In this document: positions 1-9,193 of the stretch, piece by piece
Position numbering within the stretch: the stretch's first letter is position 1
Layout of the letters: each line of letters begins with the position of its first letter
Origin: an uncultured Bacteroides sp.
GTDB taxonomy: Bacteria; Bacteroidota; Bacteroidia; Bacteroidales; Bacteroidaceae
DNA: 64,000 bases
Assembly (NCBI GenBank): GCA_944322285.1
Contig: CALUOR010000003.1
Location: forward strand, 1-64,000
Direction of reading: 5' to 3'
Made by a program: the position numbers and the translations under genes
The notes under the pieces: generated by a model
The model's input: only the letters and a program-made list of their open reading frames with translations
The model's database searches: none
Told to the model about the DNA's origin: nothing

Positions 1-45
1 ATGAAGAATCGGTCTTATTCCACACTCTGATGTTGAAACTTTATG

Positions 46-53
46 CAAATGTA
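46..53 (-). promoter_or_regulatory. Candidate -7 promoter element reading off the left edge
   Basis: The minus strand reads TACATTTG here, matching the Bacteroidota -7 consensus TAnnTTTG. It would drive a gene lying beyond the left edge of the window. No clear -33 TTTG is seen at the usual distance, so this is only a candidate. Confidence 0.3.
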
Positions 54-83
54 CAATGATTTAATATTATACAATGAGGAACA

Positions 84-182
84 AATGAATGAAGAATGAA
101 GAATAGTCCCTTCGGGACGAAATGAAGAATTTTCGCATGACATCCTTGAGAATACTTCATTCTTCGTTCTTCATTCTTCATT
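84..182. repeat. Hairpin element of short AATGAAG-type repeats, copy 1
   Basis: The left arm (84-105) is made of repeated AATGAAGA units and the right arm (155-182) is its inverse (TTCATTCTTC units). The centre has a small stable hairpin, GTCCC-TTC-GGGAC. The element lies just 3' of the M16 peptidase stop codon. Similar elements occur at 8340-8427 and 17222-17336. It may act as an RNA 3'-end structure or may be a passive interspersed repeat. Confidence 0.7.
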
Positions 183-191
183 AAAAGAGGC

Positions 192-3032
192 TTATTTCTC
201 CGGCACGGTCATCACCACCGTAATCTTGTTGCCTTGGGCAATCATGTCGGCGGCAAACTTCTGCACGTCGGCGCGGGTGATGGCGTTCACGGTGGCTTCG
301 TAGTCCTTCGTCATGTCTACGCCGGTGTAGAAGTATTCGTCCAGGTTGTTCAGCCAGTAGCCGTTCTCCTTCTGGTTGTCGGCGTACTTCTTGAGCATGT
401 ACTCCTTAATCTTGCTCATCTGCTCGTCCGACGGTCCTTCCTTGGCTACCCGTTGCAGTTCGCGGTCGATGATGGCGTTCAGCGTCTCCATCTTCTCCGG
501 GTCAGTCTGGTAGACAATCTGCATCATCAGCCGTTCCTTCGGGTATTTGTTCAGTCCGCCGTAACAGCTTACACCGTACGTGCCGCCTTCCTTCTCGCGG
601 ACTTCTTCCGTGTAGATGATGTCCATCGCCTGGGTGAGGTAGCTCATCAGCAGTTGGTTCTTCAGGTCGTACTTGCACGTGCCGCTGTAGAGCATGAAGA
701 CGGTTGCCATCGGCGTCTGTTGCTCTTTGGCGTAGATGTTCTCCAGGTTGCCCTTGGCGATGTCCATGTGGTTGTCGCGGAAGGTCTCCTTGCGTCCCGT
801 GGCGGGCAGTCCGCCTAAGTATTGGGCGATGAGCGGCTTGGCTTCTTCCAGATTGATGTTCCCTACCAAGAAGAACGTAAAGTCGCCTGCATCGGCAAAG
901 CGGTCTTTGTACATGGCCAGCACCTTGTCATAGTCTATCCGGTCTATCATCTCCGGTTGCAGGGAAAGGTAGCGCGGGTGCGTGCCGTACATCATCTTGC
1001 TGATGGTGTCGTTGATGCTTGCCAAGGGGTTGGCCTGGGCGTTCTCCAGCTGGGCTTTCAGGCGGGTCTTGAAGGAGGCGAAGGCTTCTTCGTCTTTGCG
1101 GGGAGCGGTGAAGCTCAGGTAAGTCAGTTGCATCATGGTCTCGAAGTCCTTGGGCGAGCAGTTGCCTTGTACTTGCTCTACGGTATTGCCGATGGTCGCG
1201 TCCACCGACACCTTCTTACCGGCCAGCATCTTGGTCAGGTCTACGTTGCTGAAGTTGCCCAAGCCGCCTGCTGATACGACGCCGTTCAGGATTCCCGCGT
1301 TGAAGTTCAGTTTCTCCTCGTCGGGGAAGAGGCTGGTTCCGCCCAAACTGACGCCTTTCATGCGGATTTCATCGGCCTTGAAGTCGGTCTTCTTCACATA
1401 CACCTTCACGCCGTTGGAGAGCGTTAATTCCGTTGTGCCATAGATGCCGTCCGTCTTTTCCGAAACGATACTGCCGCCCTTGGGGGCTTCCTTCATCAGT
1501 GGCTCGTTGCTCACTTTGTCCTCGTAGGGCTGTACGTCCAGGCTTTTCATGCCGTTCAGTTGGGCGAGCACTTCTTCTTTTGTAGGAATGACTTCGCCTT
1601 CCTTGTCGGGGGCGGTAATCATGACGACTTCGTTGTTGTCCGGTATCAGTTCCTGCTGTACCAGTTGATTGATGACGGCCACGGGGATGTTGGGCGCCAG
1701 TTGGTTGAGTATGGTGTACTCATATTCAATGCCCGGCATCGGCTCTTTGTCGAGGAAGTGCCGGATGCACTCGTTGACGTAGGCGTCGTTCTTTGTGTTG
1801 GCGCGTTCGTTGTAGGCCGACTCTACTTGTTGCAGGATGTTGGCGCGGGCACGGGCGTACTCAGACTCCGTGAAGCCGTAGCGGCGCATGCGCTCCACTT
1901 CGGTGAAGAGGGCTTTCAAGGTTTCGGGCAGTCCGTTGTCCTTGGCTGTTCCGCTGATGACGAAAGCCTCTTTCGTCTTGGCCAAAAGGAAGTCGCCGTA
2001 GTAGGAGTAAGCGCGGACGTAAGGAGGATTGGCGCTTTGTGCCAGCTCGCTCAGGCGTTCGTTCATCATGATGTTTACAGCGGCCAGTGCGTAGTCCTGT
2101 ATCAAGTAGGCCATGTTGTTTTTGATGCTGTCCGGTGTGGCGTCGTGCTTGAAGTAGATGTCAATGCTCGGCTCGTCTATCTCTTTGTCCTTACCTATAT
2201 ATATAATAGGCTCCGCATTGTCGGCCACGGGGTAGTAGACACGTTCGGCGGGGTTGACCGGGGCTTTCACGTCGGCAAAGGTCGATTTGATTTTAGCTTC
2301 CATCTGGTCCACGTCGATGTCACCCACGATGACGATGCCTTGCAGGTCGGGGCGATACCACTTGGCGTAGTAGTCGCGTATGGCCTGGTAGGGGAAGTTG
2401 TCTATCACATCGATGCTGCCGATGGGCATGCAGTCGGCATACTTCGAGTCGGGATAAAGGGTCGGTTGGGCTTCCGTGATGAGGCGCATAATGCCGATGT
2501 TGCGGCTGCGCCACTCTTCATGGATGACACCGCGCTCCTTGTCAATTTCCTTGTCGGACAGCAGGATGGCGTTGCTCCAGTCGTGCAGGATGAGCAGGCA
2601 GGAGTCTACCACGGCGGGATTGGTGCTGGGTACGTTGCTGATGTTGTACACTGTCTCGTCTACCGAAGTGTAGGCGTTGAGGTTGGTGCCGAACTTGATG
2701 CCCTTCGTTTCGCACCACTGCACGATGCCCAAGCCGCGCTCATCGCCGGGGAAGTTCTTCGTGCCGTTGAATGCCATGTGCTCCAGGAAGTGCGCCAATC
2801 CGCGTTGTTGCGGTTCTTCGAGGATGGAACCTACCTTCTGCGCGATGTAGAACTCCACACGGTTTTCGGGCTTCTCGTTGTGACGGATGTAATATGTCAG
2901 TCCGTTATCCAGTTTCCCGATGCGTACGTTCGGGTCAACCGGGATGGAAGGCATTTGCTGGGCAAAGGCCATACCTGTGCAGCCGAACACTAATGTCGCG
3001 GCTACGACCATGGTTTTAATAAGATGTCTCAT
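192..3032 (-). CDS. M16 family zinc metallopeptidase (pitrilysin/PqqL type)
   Basis: A secreted zinc peptidase of 946 residues. An N-terminal signal peptide ends near AFAQ (residue 25). The inverted zinc motif HFLEH is at residues 81-85, and the downstream glutamate of the third ligand is probably in VIHEEW. The length fits a two-lobed M16 protein with an active N-terminal half and an inactive C-terminal half, as in periplasmic PqqL-like enzymes. Family members degrade peptides in a closed chamber; the substrate here is unknown. It is the last gene of a minus-strand run, 24 bp after the lipid kinase gene, and is followed by a hairpin element. Family assignment is firm, role inferred. Confidence 0.93.
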   Translation of the reverse strand: MRHLIKTMVVAATLVFGCTGMAFAQQMPSIPVDPNVRIGKLDNGLTYYIRHNEKPENRVEFYIAQKVGSILEEPQQRGLAHFLEHMAFNGTKNFPGDERGLGIVQWCETKGIKFGTNLNAYTSVDETVYNISNVPSTNPAVVDSCLLILHDWSNAILLSDKEIDKERGVIHEEWRSRNIGIMRLITEAQPTLYPDSKYADCMPIGSIDVIDNFPYQAIRDYYAKWYRPDLQGIVIVGDIDVDQMEAKIKSTFADVKAPVNPAERVYYPVADNAEPIIYIGKDKEIDEPSIDIYFKHDATPDSIKNNMAYLIQDYALAAVNIMMNERLSELAQSANPPYVRAYSYYGDFLLAKTKEAFVISGTAKDNGLPETLKALFTEVERMRRYGFTESEYARARANILQQVESAYNERANTKNDAYVNECIRHFLDKEPMPGIEYEYTILNQLAPNIPVAVINQLVQQELIPDNNEVVMITAPDKEGEVIPTKEEVLAQLNGMKSLDVQPYEDKVSNEPLMKEAPKGGSIVSEKTDGIYGTTELTLSNGVKVYVKKTDFKADEIRMKGVSLGGTSLFPDEEKLNFNAGILNGVVSAGGLGNFSNVDLTKMLAGKKVSVDATIGNTVEQVQGNCSPKDFETMMQLTYLSFTAPRKDEEAFASFKTRLKAQLENAQANPLASINDTISKMMYGTHPRYLSLQPEMIDRIDYDKVLAMYKDRFADAGDFTFFLVGNINLEEAKPLIAQYLGGLPATGRKETFRDNHMDIAKGNLENIYAKEQQTPMATVFMLYSGTCKYDLKNQLLMSYLTQAMDIIYTEEVREKEGGTYGVSCYGGLNKYPKERLMMQIVYQTDPEKMETLNAIIDRELQRVAKEGPSDEQMSKIKEYMLKKYADNQKENGYWLNNLDEYFYTGVDMTKDYEATVNAITRADVQKFAADMIAQGNKITVVMTVPEK

Positions 3033-3056
3033 GTCTTTATTGGTATAAAATGTAGT

Positions 3057-3989
3057 TTAATCCGGGATAATTAATGTAATGGCTTCATGCAGTATGCCAA
3101 TCTCCAGGGGGAAATGGCGGTCGAGGATGCGTCCGTCCAAGTCTACCGGAGCGTTCTGCGCGCGAAGCACTTTGACGTGTTGGGTGCGGTAGGGGTGTAC
3201 CATCTTGTAGTTGAGGATGCGTCCCTGTATCAGCATCCATAAGCCTGCCCATAGCTGGCGTAACTCCGGCCGATAGATGACGGACACGTCCAGCCACCCG
3301 TTGTAGGGCACGGCGCTGGGCGTTTGTCCCCATCCGCTGGCACTGCCTATACAGACGCTCATGATGCGGCCGCGTATGTGCTCATCGTTTATCTTCAGGT
3401 GCATGCGATGTAGTTTCCGTTCGAAGATGAGAGAGAGCAATGCCATGAAATAAGAAAGATACTTCACGCCCCAGAAACGTTTGCATTGGTCGGTGATTTT
3501 CACGATGCGTGCTCCGAGGCCGATGTTGATGGCGTTGAGGAAATAGCGCGTCAGATGCTGATGCCCGTCGTAGTAATGGCATGTGCCCACATCAATGCGC
3601 CGGCGTCGCCCGTGAATGATGCAGTCCACCGCCTCTTTGTACTCCGAACTCATGTCCCAATAGTCGGCAAAGTCATTACCTATGCCGTTGGGGATGATGC
3701 CGAGGGCTATTTCCTGCTTGTCGGGCGCGTCGGAGTGCATGATGCCGTTGATGGCATCGTTCAAGGCACCGTCTCCGCCTACGATGACGATGGTGCGGTA
3801 CCCATTGTTGGCCAGTATGCCCGCCAGCCGTTCCATCGAACCGAAGCCTTCGGATTGCACATAGTCGTAGCTCACGCCCCGGCTATCCATGTAGGCTTTG
3901 ATTTCCTTCCAACGTTTCTGCACCTTGCGGGTGCCTGCCTTGGGGTTGTAGATGATGCCCCATTTATCTGGTGTCTTGCTCATAGTCAT
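3057..3989 (-). CDS. Diacylglycerol/lipid kinase family protein
   Basis: A 310-residue protein with the DAGK catalytic domain: IIYNPKAG near residue 12 and the nucleotide-binding GGDGALNDAI loop at residues 71-80, then a C-terminal beta-sandwich with the typical LDGR-type motif (VDLDGRIL). Relatives such as YegS and DgkB phosphorylate membrane lipids, recycling diacylglycerol or acting on other lipids; the substrate cannot be read from sequence. ATG codons at 3989 and 3983 are both possible starts. A -7-like element lies 38 bp upstream, overlapping the end of miaA, so the gene may have its own promoter. Confidence 0.9.
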   Translation of the reverse strand: MTMSKTPDKWGIIYNPKAGTRKVQKRWKEIKAYMDSRGVSYDYVQSEGFGSMERLAGILANNGYRTIVIVGGDGALNDAINGIMHSDAPDKQEIALGIIPNGIGNDFADYWDMSSEYKEAVDCIIHGRRRRIDVGTCHYYDGHQHLTRYFLNAINIGLGARIVKITDQCKRFWGVKYLSYFMALLSLIFERKLHRMHLKINDEHIRGRIMSVCIGSASGWGQTPSAVPYNGWLDVSVIYRPELRQLWAGLWMLIQGRILNYKMVHPYRTQHVKVLRAQNAPVDLDGRILDRHFPLEIGILHEAITLIIPD

Positions 3990-4026
3990 TCTTTTTTTCT
4001 CCTCTCATTGGTGAGAATGTCGCCCG

Positions 4027-4034
4027 CAAATGTA
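4027..4034 (-). promoter_or_regulatory. Candidate -7 promoter element for the lipid kinase
   Basis: The minus strand reads TACATTTG, matching TAnnTTTG, directly after the miaA stop codon and 38 bp before the lipid kinase start. No convincing -33 box was found. Confidence 0.4.
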
Positions 4035-4958
4035 CTAATTCTCTTTGAGTTTTTCTTGTACAAAGGCAATCTTTTCTTCCATAGGCAATTGTGCGTTTAC
4101 CCAATGGATGGTAAATCCGCGCCGCTCCATGCCTCTGAACCATGTCATCTGGCGTTTGGCGAATTGGTGGATGGCCGTTTCCAGTTGGGTGAACATCTCG
4201 TTGTAGGTCAGCTTCCCCGTGACGTAGAGGGTCAGGTATTTATACTCCAGCCCGTAATAAATAAGGTCTTCGGGGACGATGCCGCTTTGTATCAGGTTTC
4301 TTACTTCGTCCACCATGCCTTCGTCCAAGCGTTGCCGGAGGCGGCGGGTTATCTTCTCCCTGCGAGCCTCCCGGTCGATGTCCACGCCGATGATGAGACT
4401 ATTTAGGTGAGGAAATTCTCGTTCGCTCACCGGGGTACGCAGATAGTATTCTTCTATCTCGATGGCGCGGATGGCTCGTTTAGCCGTGTCCACGTCCGTC
4501 GTATTGTGCAGGGTTTTGTAATGGCTTAGAATTTCAGTCAGCTCCTCCAAAGACTTGTTGGCCAGGCGGGCGCGAAGCTCCGGATTCTCCGGCACGGGTA
4601 TCAGTCGGTAGCCTTTGAGCACCGCTTCCAGGTATAGTCCCGTACCCCCGCAAAGGATGGGCAGGTCAATCCCTCGCGAAGTAATGTCCTTGTAGGCACT
4701 TAGGAAGTCTCTTTGGTACTCAAAGACGTTGTATTTGTAGCCCGGGGCGGCGATGTCTATCAGGTGGTAGGGCACGCGCTGTCCGTCTACGGTATAATCC
4801 GCCAAATCCTTGCCCGTGCCCAAGTCCATGCCCCGATACACCTGGCGCGAATCCGCACTGATGATTTCGCTCCCTAACCGTGCGGCCAGCGCCGCGGCAA
4901 AAGGCGTTTTGCCCGATGCCGTAGGTCCCAGGATGGTTATCAAGTCATAGTGTGCCAT
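4035..4958 (-). CDS. miaA: tRNA dimethylallyltransferase
   Basis: Transfers a dimethylallyl group to N6 of adenosine 37 in tRNAs that read codons starting with U. The P-loop GPTASGKT lies near the N-terminus, followed by the substrate motif SADSRQVYRGMDLGTGK and a C-terminal QMTWFRG, all characteristic of MiaA. I chose the ATG at 4958 (MAHYDLITILG), which puts the P-loop at the usual distance; an upstream in-frame ATG at 4976 would add six residues. It lies 19 bp after the membrane phosphoesterase gene on the same strand. Bacteroides genomes often carry two miaA paralogues; which one this is cannot be told. Confidence 0.95.
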   Translation of the reverse strand: MAHYDLITILGPTASGKTPFAAALAARLGSEIISADSRQVYRGMDLGTGKDLADYTVDGQRVPYHLIDIAAPGYKYNVFEYQRDFLSAYKDITSRGIDLPILCGGTGLYLEAVLKGYRLIPVPENPELRARLANKSLEELTEILSHYKTLHNTTDVDTAKRAIRAIEIEEYYLRTPVSEREFPHLNSLIIGVDIDREARREKITRRLRQRLDEGMVDEVRNLIQSGIVPEDLIYYGLEYKYLTLYVTGKLTYNEMFTQLETAIHQFAKRQMTWFRGMERRGFTIHWVNAQLPMEEKIAFVQEKLKEN

Positions 4959-4977
4959 AATCGTTATTAAATCCATT

Positions 4978-6147
4978 TTAGATACATTTCAATGTTATCA
5001 CCGTAATCTCCGGCCAGGCGCCGAAACGGAAGGGCAGCCCGACGTAGCCGATGCCTACGTTGACATAGAGGGCACGTTGTCCTTCATAATACATGCCTGA
5101 CCATTCGGGGTATCTTAACGAGGCGATGGAGTGGCCGAAGAGGCTCATCTGCATGGCGTGCGTGTGGCCGGAAAGCATGAGGTCGATGTCCGACTCAGGC
5201 AACACCTGACGACGCCAATGCGTGGGGTTGTGGCTCAGTAGGATGCTGAACATGCCCCGTGTTCCTTGCAAGGCGTGGGGCAGGTCGGCATGTTGGGAGA
5301 AAGGAGGCTCGCCATCGTTCTCCACACCGATAAGGGCGATGCTGTCCCCTTGATGGCGCAATATAGCGTGGGCGTTGTTCAGCATGCGCCAGCCCATGCC
5401 CTGTTGCAGGTCTTTGAGGTGTTGCAGGTTGTCGGTCTCTTCTTTGGCGTTAGCCCAGCGGTAGTAAGTGCCATAGTCGTGATTGCCTAAGATGGAATAT
5501 ACCCCGTCCGGTGCGTGGAGGCGGGAAAGAATGGAGGTGAATCCGTCCAACTCGCGGCTTTGTTGGTTCACCAAGTCACCGGTGAAGACGATGAGGTCGG
5601 CTTTCTGTGCGTTGGCTAAGTTCACCATCCGCTCGATGTCGGCTTCCTTGCCTTCCCAGCTGCCGATGTGTATGTCGGACAGTTGCACGATACGGTAACC
5701 GTCGAAACCTTGGGGCAGGCGATCCGATTCGTAGGTCACTTCCTTCACCTGAAAATGGCGGATGCCTTCGGTGGAGCCGTAGAGGATGTTGCCGAAGCTG
5801 ATGAGTGCCAGTGCAAGCCCCGTTAAGGTGAAAGGACGGAGCGGACACCGCCGGAAGACCAAGCGCACGCCCATGCCCACTAAGGAGCAGAGCATGAAGA
5901 TTGTTTTAGGGGCCGCCAATAGGAGCGTGATAACGGCTAAGACACCAATGGCATGCGCGTTGTGGGACATGGCGTTGGCGCCGCCTAAGTAGAGATAATA
6001 GATGTAGGCGGCGGTGAGCAAGAGGGTGGGAGTCCAGTAGGCCCAAAGTAAACTGTGACGTTTCGTCTTGCGCACGAGGTAGACAAAATAGATGTAGATG
6101 TCCGGCAGGAACAAAAACAGGATGAGGATGAGTGTGATTCGGTGCAT
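4978..6147 (-). CDS. Membrane-anchored metallophosphoesterase (YkuE/YaeI-like)
   Basis: 389 residues. The first ~140 contain about four hydrophobic membrane segments. A calcineurin-like phosphoesterase domain follows, with metal-binding motifs QLSDIHIGSW, FTGDLVN, LGNHDYG, LLSHNP and GHTHAMQ in the right order. The N-terminal anchor and domain match the YkuE/YaeI type, some of which act on lipids or lipid A precursors. The actual substrate is unknown. It lies 12 bp downstream of the methionine synthase activation-domain gene and 19 bp before miaA, so it is likely cotranscribed. Confidence 0.9.
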   Translation of the reverse strand: MHRITLILILFLFLPDIYIYFVYLVRKTKRHSLLWAYWTPTLLLTAAYIYYLYLGGANAMSHNAHAIGVLAVITLLLAAPKTIFMLCSLVGMGVRLVFRRCPLRPFTLTGLALALISFGNILYGSTEGIRHFQVKEVTYESDRLPQGFDGYRIVQLSDIHIGSWEGKEADIERMVNLANAQKADLIVFTGDLVNQQSRELDGFTSILSRLHAPDGVYSILGNHDYGTYYRWANAKEETDNLQHLKDLQQGMGWRMLNNAHAILRHQGDSIALIGVENDGEPPFSQHADLPHALQGTRGMFSILLSHNPTHWRRQVLPESDIDLMLSGHTHAMQMSLFGHSIASLRYPEWSGMYYEGQRALYVNVGIGYVGLPFRFGAWPEITVITLKCI

Positions 6148-6159
6148 AAGTTGTTTTTA

Positions 6160-6981
6160 TTAAATTGATTCGTTTTTTAAGTTTGCTCCCAAGAACTTTT
6201 CCATTTGTTCAATGGGCATTCCACGACGCCGGGCGTAGTCCTCCAACTGGTCGCGCCCGATGGGGCCTATGGCGAAATAGCGTGCGGCGGGATGGGCAAG
6301 CATCAGCCCGCTGACGGAGGCCGAGGGGTGCATGGCTCCGTTTTCGGTCAGGGTGATGCCTATCTGTTTCATGTCGAGCAGGCGGTCTATCAGGAAATTG
6401 ACCGATTGGTCGGGCAACGATGGATAGCCTACCGCAGGGCGTATGCCTTGGAAGTTTCCTGTCAGTAGGGACGGGATGTCCAACTGTTCGTCGGGCACAT
6501 AGCCCCAGAGCGTTCGGCGCACGTATTGGTGCATCTTCTCCGTGGCGGCTTCGGCCAGACGGTCGGCCAGGGTTTGCGCCAAAAGCTTTCGGTAAGGGTC
6601 GTCCTCGGCGGCCACATCGCCGGAGACAGAGGAGGCGAATACGCCCACCGTGTCGGGCTTACCCAAGGCGAACGGGCGTACAAAGTCACTCAGGCAGAGG
6701 TGAGGCTCTCTTTGAGTGCGAGGCATCTGTTGGCGTAGCAGGGGGAAACGCATCCCGTCCAGTATCAAGTCATCTCCGTCCGCATAAGCCTGGCACAGGC
6801 GGCACAGGCTCTGTACGTGCAGGTGTCCTTCCAACTCGCTTAGCATGGCTAAGGCGTCCGTCCGAAGTCCTTCAGCTTCGGGCGTATGGACGGCGGACGG
6901 TTTGAAGCCCCACGCATGGAAAAAGTAAATCCAATGGATGTAGGGCGTCACCTCTTGGACGGAGTAAATAAAACGGTTCAT
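6160..6981 (-). CDS. Stand-alone methionine synthase (MetH) activation-domain protein
   Basis: This 273-residue protein resembles the C-terminal reactivation domain of cobalamin-dependent methionine synthase. Diagnostic parts are RPAVGYPSLPD at residues 181-191 and ASVSGLMLAHPAARYFAIG at 221-239, the S-adenosylmethionine-binding segment, followed by a DQLEDYA helix. In MetH this domain binds SAM and supports reductive methylation of cob(II)alamin. Here it has no homocysteine, folate or cobalamin domains. It may reactivate a MetH encoded elsewhere or act on another corrinoid protein. Its start overlaps the dihydroorotase stop by four bases, so translation is probably coupled. Family firm, role inferred. 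Confidence 0.85.
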   Translation of the reverse strand: MNRFIYSVQEVTPYIHWIYFFHAWGFKPSAVHTPEAEGLRTDALAMLSELEGHLHVQSLCRLCQAYADGDDLILDGMRFPLLRQQMPRTQREPHLCLSDFVRPFALGKPDTVGVFASSVSGDVAAEDDPYRKLLAQTLADRLAEAATEKMHQYVRRTLWGYVPDEQLDIPSLLTGNFQGIRPAVGYPSLPDQSVNFLIDRLLDMKQIGITLTENGAMHPSASVSGLMLAHPAARYFAIGPIGRDQLEDYARRRGMPIEQMEKFLGANLKNESI

Positions 6982-8327
6982 CGTTCAAACGTGAGTGCTT
7001 CTCCCCGATAGGTTTCGTCTACTTGCTGTCCGTCATATACCGTGTGTCCGTTGACAAGGGTACGCTCCACGTGCCAATCGAACGTGCGTCCTTCCAAGGG
7101 ACTCCAGCCGCACTTGCTCAGGATGAGACTCTTGTCCAGCGTCCAAGGCGAGTCGGGGCGCACCAGCACCAGGTCCGCCTGATATCCTTCACGGATAAAT
7201 CCCCGTTGGCGGATATGGAAGAGGCGGGCAGGGGCGTGGCACATCTTCTCCACAATTTTCTCGATAGTGAAGACACCTTCGTTCACCAATTGGAGCATGC
7301 TTACGAGCGAGAATTGCACCATAGGCATCCCCGACATGGCTTTCAGGGCGCCGCCTTTCTTTTCGGTTATCAGGTGCGGGGCGTGGTCGGTGGCGATGAC
7401 GTCTATTATCTCGTCATTGACAGCCTTACGCAGGGCATTCCGGTCGGCTTTGCTTTTCACGGCCGGATTGCATTTAATAAGAGTACCTAACGTGCGATAA
7501 TCGGCTTGGCTAAACATTAAGTGAGCCACGCATGCTTCACCCGTAATGTGCTTGCCTTCCACGGGCCCCGCCTCTAATAAACTTATTTCGCGGGCGGTGG
7601 AGAGGTGGAGCAAATGCAGGCGTGCTCCGGCTTCGCGTGCCAACTGTACAGCCAGACTGGACGAGGCATAGCAGGCGGCCGAGGAGCGGATGTTGGGATG
7701 CTTGCCCACGGGCACATCTTCCTCATCGGCATATTGGGCTTTGTATTTCTCTGTATTCTTGCGGATGGTGGCCGTGTCCTCGCAATGGGCGGCTATGGGC
7801 AGGTCGGTACCTCCGAAGACGGCACGCAGGCTGTCTGAGCGGTCTACCAACATGTTGCCGGTGCTGGAGCCCATGAAGAGCTTGACGCCGCATACACGGT
7901 TCTTGTCCAAACGGGCAAAGTCCGCGCTATTGTCGTTCGTGGCGCCATAGTAGCACGAGTGGTTTACGATACATCGTTCATCCAGCAGGGCGAGTTTCTG
8001 TTCCAATGCTTCAAGGGTGGTGGTTTGAGGCACGGTGTTGGGCATGTCCATGATGCTGGTTACGCCTCCCGCAGCCGCCGCCCGGCTCTCGCTCAGGATG
8101 TCGGCTTTATAAGTCAATCCGGGGTCGCGGAAGTGTACATGGTCATCGATGATGCCGGGAAGCAGGTAACATCCCGTGGCGTCTATCGTTTCGTCACAAG
8201 GAGCGGAGAGGGGTTTGCCGTGGGTCAATACTTCGGCTATGGTGCCCTGGGCGGTGATGACCACGGAGCCTTGCGTTGTGGTGCCTTCGTTGACGATGAG
8301 GGCGTTGTGTATCAGTGTACGTTTCAT
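6978..8327 (-). CDS. pyrC: Dihydroorotase
   Basis: Catalyses ring closure of carbamoyl-aspartate to dihydroorotate in pyrimidine synthesis. The 449-residue protein has the amidohydrolase metal motif DDHVHFRDPG, the lysine segment GVKLFMGSS, HLLHLSTA, and ATDHAPH carrying the catalytic aspartate. It therefore looks active rather than a PyrC-like pseudo-enzyme. I chose the ATG at 8327 (MKRTLIHNALIV). The frame stays open to 8423, but that extra part is translated from a repeat hairpin and is not protein-like. It lies after the glycosyltransferase gene and overlaps the next gene by four bases. Confidence 0.93.
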   Translation of the reverse strand: MKRTLIHNALIVNEGTTTQGSVVITAQGTIAEVLTHGKPLSAPCDETIDATGCYLLPGIIDDHVHFRDPGLTYKADILSESRAAAAGGVTSIMDMPNTVPQTTTLEALEQKLALLDERCIVNHSCYYGATNDNSADFARLDKNRVCGVKLFMGSSTGNMLVDRSDSLRAVFGGTDLPIAAHCEDTATIRKNTEKYKAQYADEEDVPVGKHPNIRSSAACYASSSLAVQLAREAGARLHLLHLSTAREISLLEAGPVEGKHITGEACVAHLMFSQADYRTLGTLIKCNPAVKSKADRNALRKAVNDEIIDVIATDHAPHLITEKKGGALKAMSGMPMVQFSLVSMLQLVNEGVFTIEKIVEKMCHAPARLFHIRQRGFIREGYQADLVLVRPDSPWTLDKSLILSKCGWSPLEGRTFDWHVERTLVNGHTVYDGQQVDETYRGEALTFER

Positions 8328-8339
8328 TGTATATTTTTT

Positions 8340-8427
8340 AATTAAGAATGAAGAATTAAGAATGAAGAATGCCCTGCGGAGGGATGTAGCTTTATTCTTA
8401 ATTCTTCCTTCCTCATTCTTCATTCTT
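8340..8427. repeat. Hairpin element of short TTAAGAATGAAG-type repeats, copy 2
   Basis: The left arm (8340-8369) is made of AAGAATGAAGAATT-like units and the right arm (8391-8427) is its inverse. The centre contains CCCTGCGG. The element fills the gap between the glycosyltransferase and dihydroorotase genes, and the glycosyltransferase stop codon lies inside the right arm. It belongs with the elements at 84-182 and 17222-17336. Confidence 0.7.
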
Positions 8428-9174
8428 TTGGGGGTATTTCTTAAACCAACTGTCCCACTTCAGGCGGATGACGCCGAAGACGGCTTCGCCAAAGATACTT
8501 GAGTTCATCTTCGAGGTGCCCAGCTCGCGATTGATAAAGATGACGGGCACTTCCTTTACCCGGAAATCGCATTTGTAGGCGGTGAACTTCATCTCTATCT
8601 GAAAAGCGTAACCTTTGAAGCGGATGTGGTCGAGTGGGATGGTCTGTAACACCCGGCGGCGGTAGCACACGAAGCCCGCCGTTGTGTCGTGTATAGGCAG
8701 TCCGGTGATGAGACGCACGTACTTCGAGGCGAAGTAAGACATCAGTACCCGCCCCATGGGCCAGTTCACCACGTTCACCCCGCTTACGTAGCGCGAGCCG
8801 ATACTCAGGTCGGCGCCTTCCTCGGCACATGCCTTGTAGAGGCGGGGCAAGTCATTGGGGTTGTGGCTGAAGTCCGCATCCATCTCGAAGATGTATTCAT
8901 AAGCATGTTCTAATGCCCAACGGAAGCCGGTGATATAAGCCGTGCCAAGGCCTTGCTTGCCGCTACGCTCTATCATGAACAGACGTTCGGGGAATTCTTT
9001 CTGCAAGTCTTTCACGATGCCGGCCGTGCCGTCGGGCGAACCGTCCTCGATGACCAGTATGTGGAAGCCGTGCTCCAGGGCGAATACGGCCCGGATGATG
9101 CGCTCGATATTCTCCCGCTCGTTGTATGTCGGGATGATGACGATGCTATCGGCTGTTTGTGTGTCCATACTCAT
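8413..9174 (-). CDS. Glycosyltransferase family 2, polyprenol-phosphate sugar transferase type
   Basis: 253 residues with a GT2 fold like dolichol-phosphate mannose synthase. It starts with IVIIPTYNERENIE, then the EDGSPDGT nucleotide-sugar motif, the metal-binding EMDADFSH, and the GSRYVSG loop. No C-terminal membrane domain is present, as in the soluble Dpm1-like class. Such enzymes load a sugar onto a polyprenyl phosphate to supply membrane glycosyltransferases. The sugar is not predictable. ATG codons at 9174 and 9168 are both possible. Its 3' end runs into a repeat hairpin. Confidence 0.9.
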   Translation of the reverse strand: MSMDTQTADSIVIIPTYNERENIERIIRAVFALEHGFHILVIEDGSPDGTAGIVKDLQKEFPERLFMIERSGKQGLGTAYITGFRWALEHAYEYIFEMDADFSHNPNDLPRLYKACAEEGADLSIGSRYVSGVNVVNWPMGRVLMSYFASKYVRLITGLPIHDTTAGFVCYRRRVLQTIPLDHIRFKGYAFQIEMKFTAYKCDFRVKEVPVIFINRELGTSKMNSSIFGEAVFGVIRLKWDSWFKKYPQKNEE

Positions 9175-9193
9175 ATTTATTGCTAAGAATTAT

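Noticed and set aside
1560-2993. 477-codon open frame antisense to the M16 peptidase
   Set aside because: Opposite to a clear zinc peptidase; no motif or signal of its own.
8328-8423. N-terminal extension of dihydroorotase
   Set aside because: It is translated from a repeat hairpin; the ATG at 8327 gives the normal family N-terminus.
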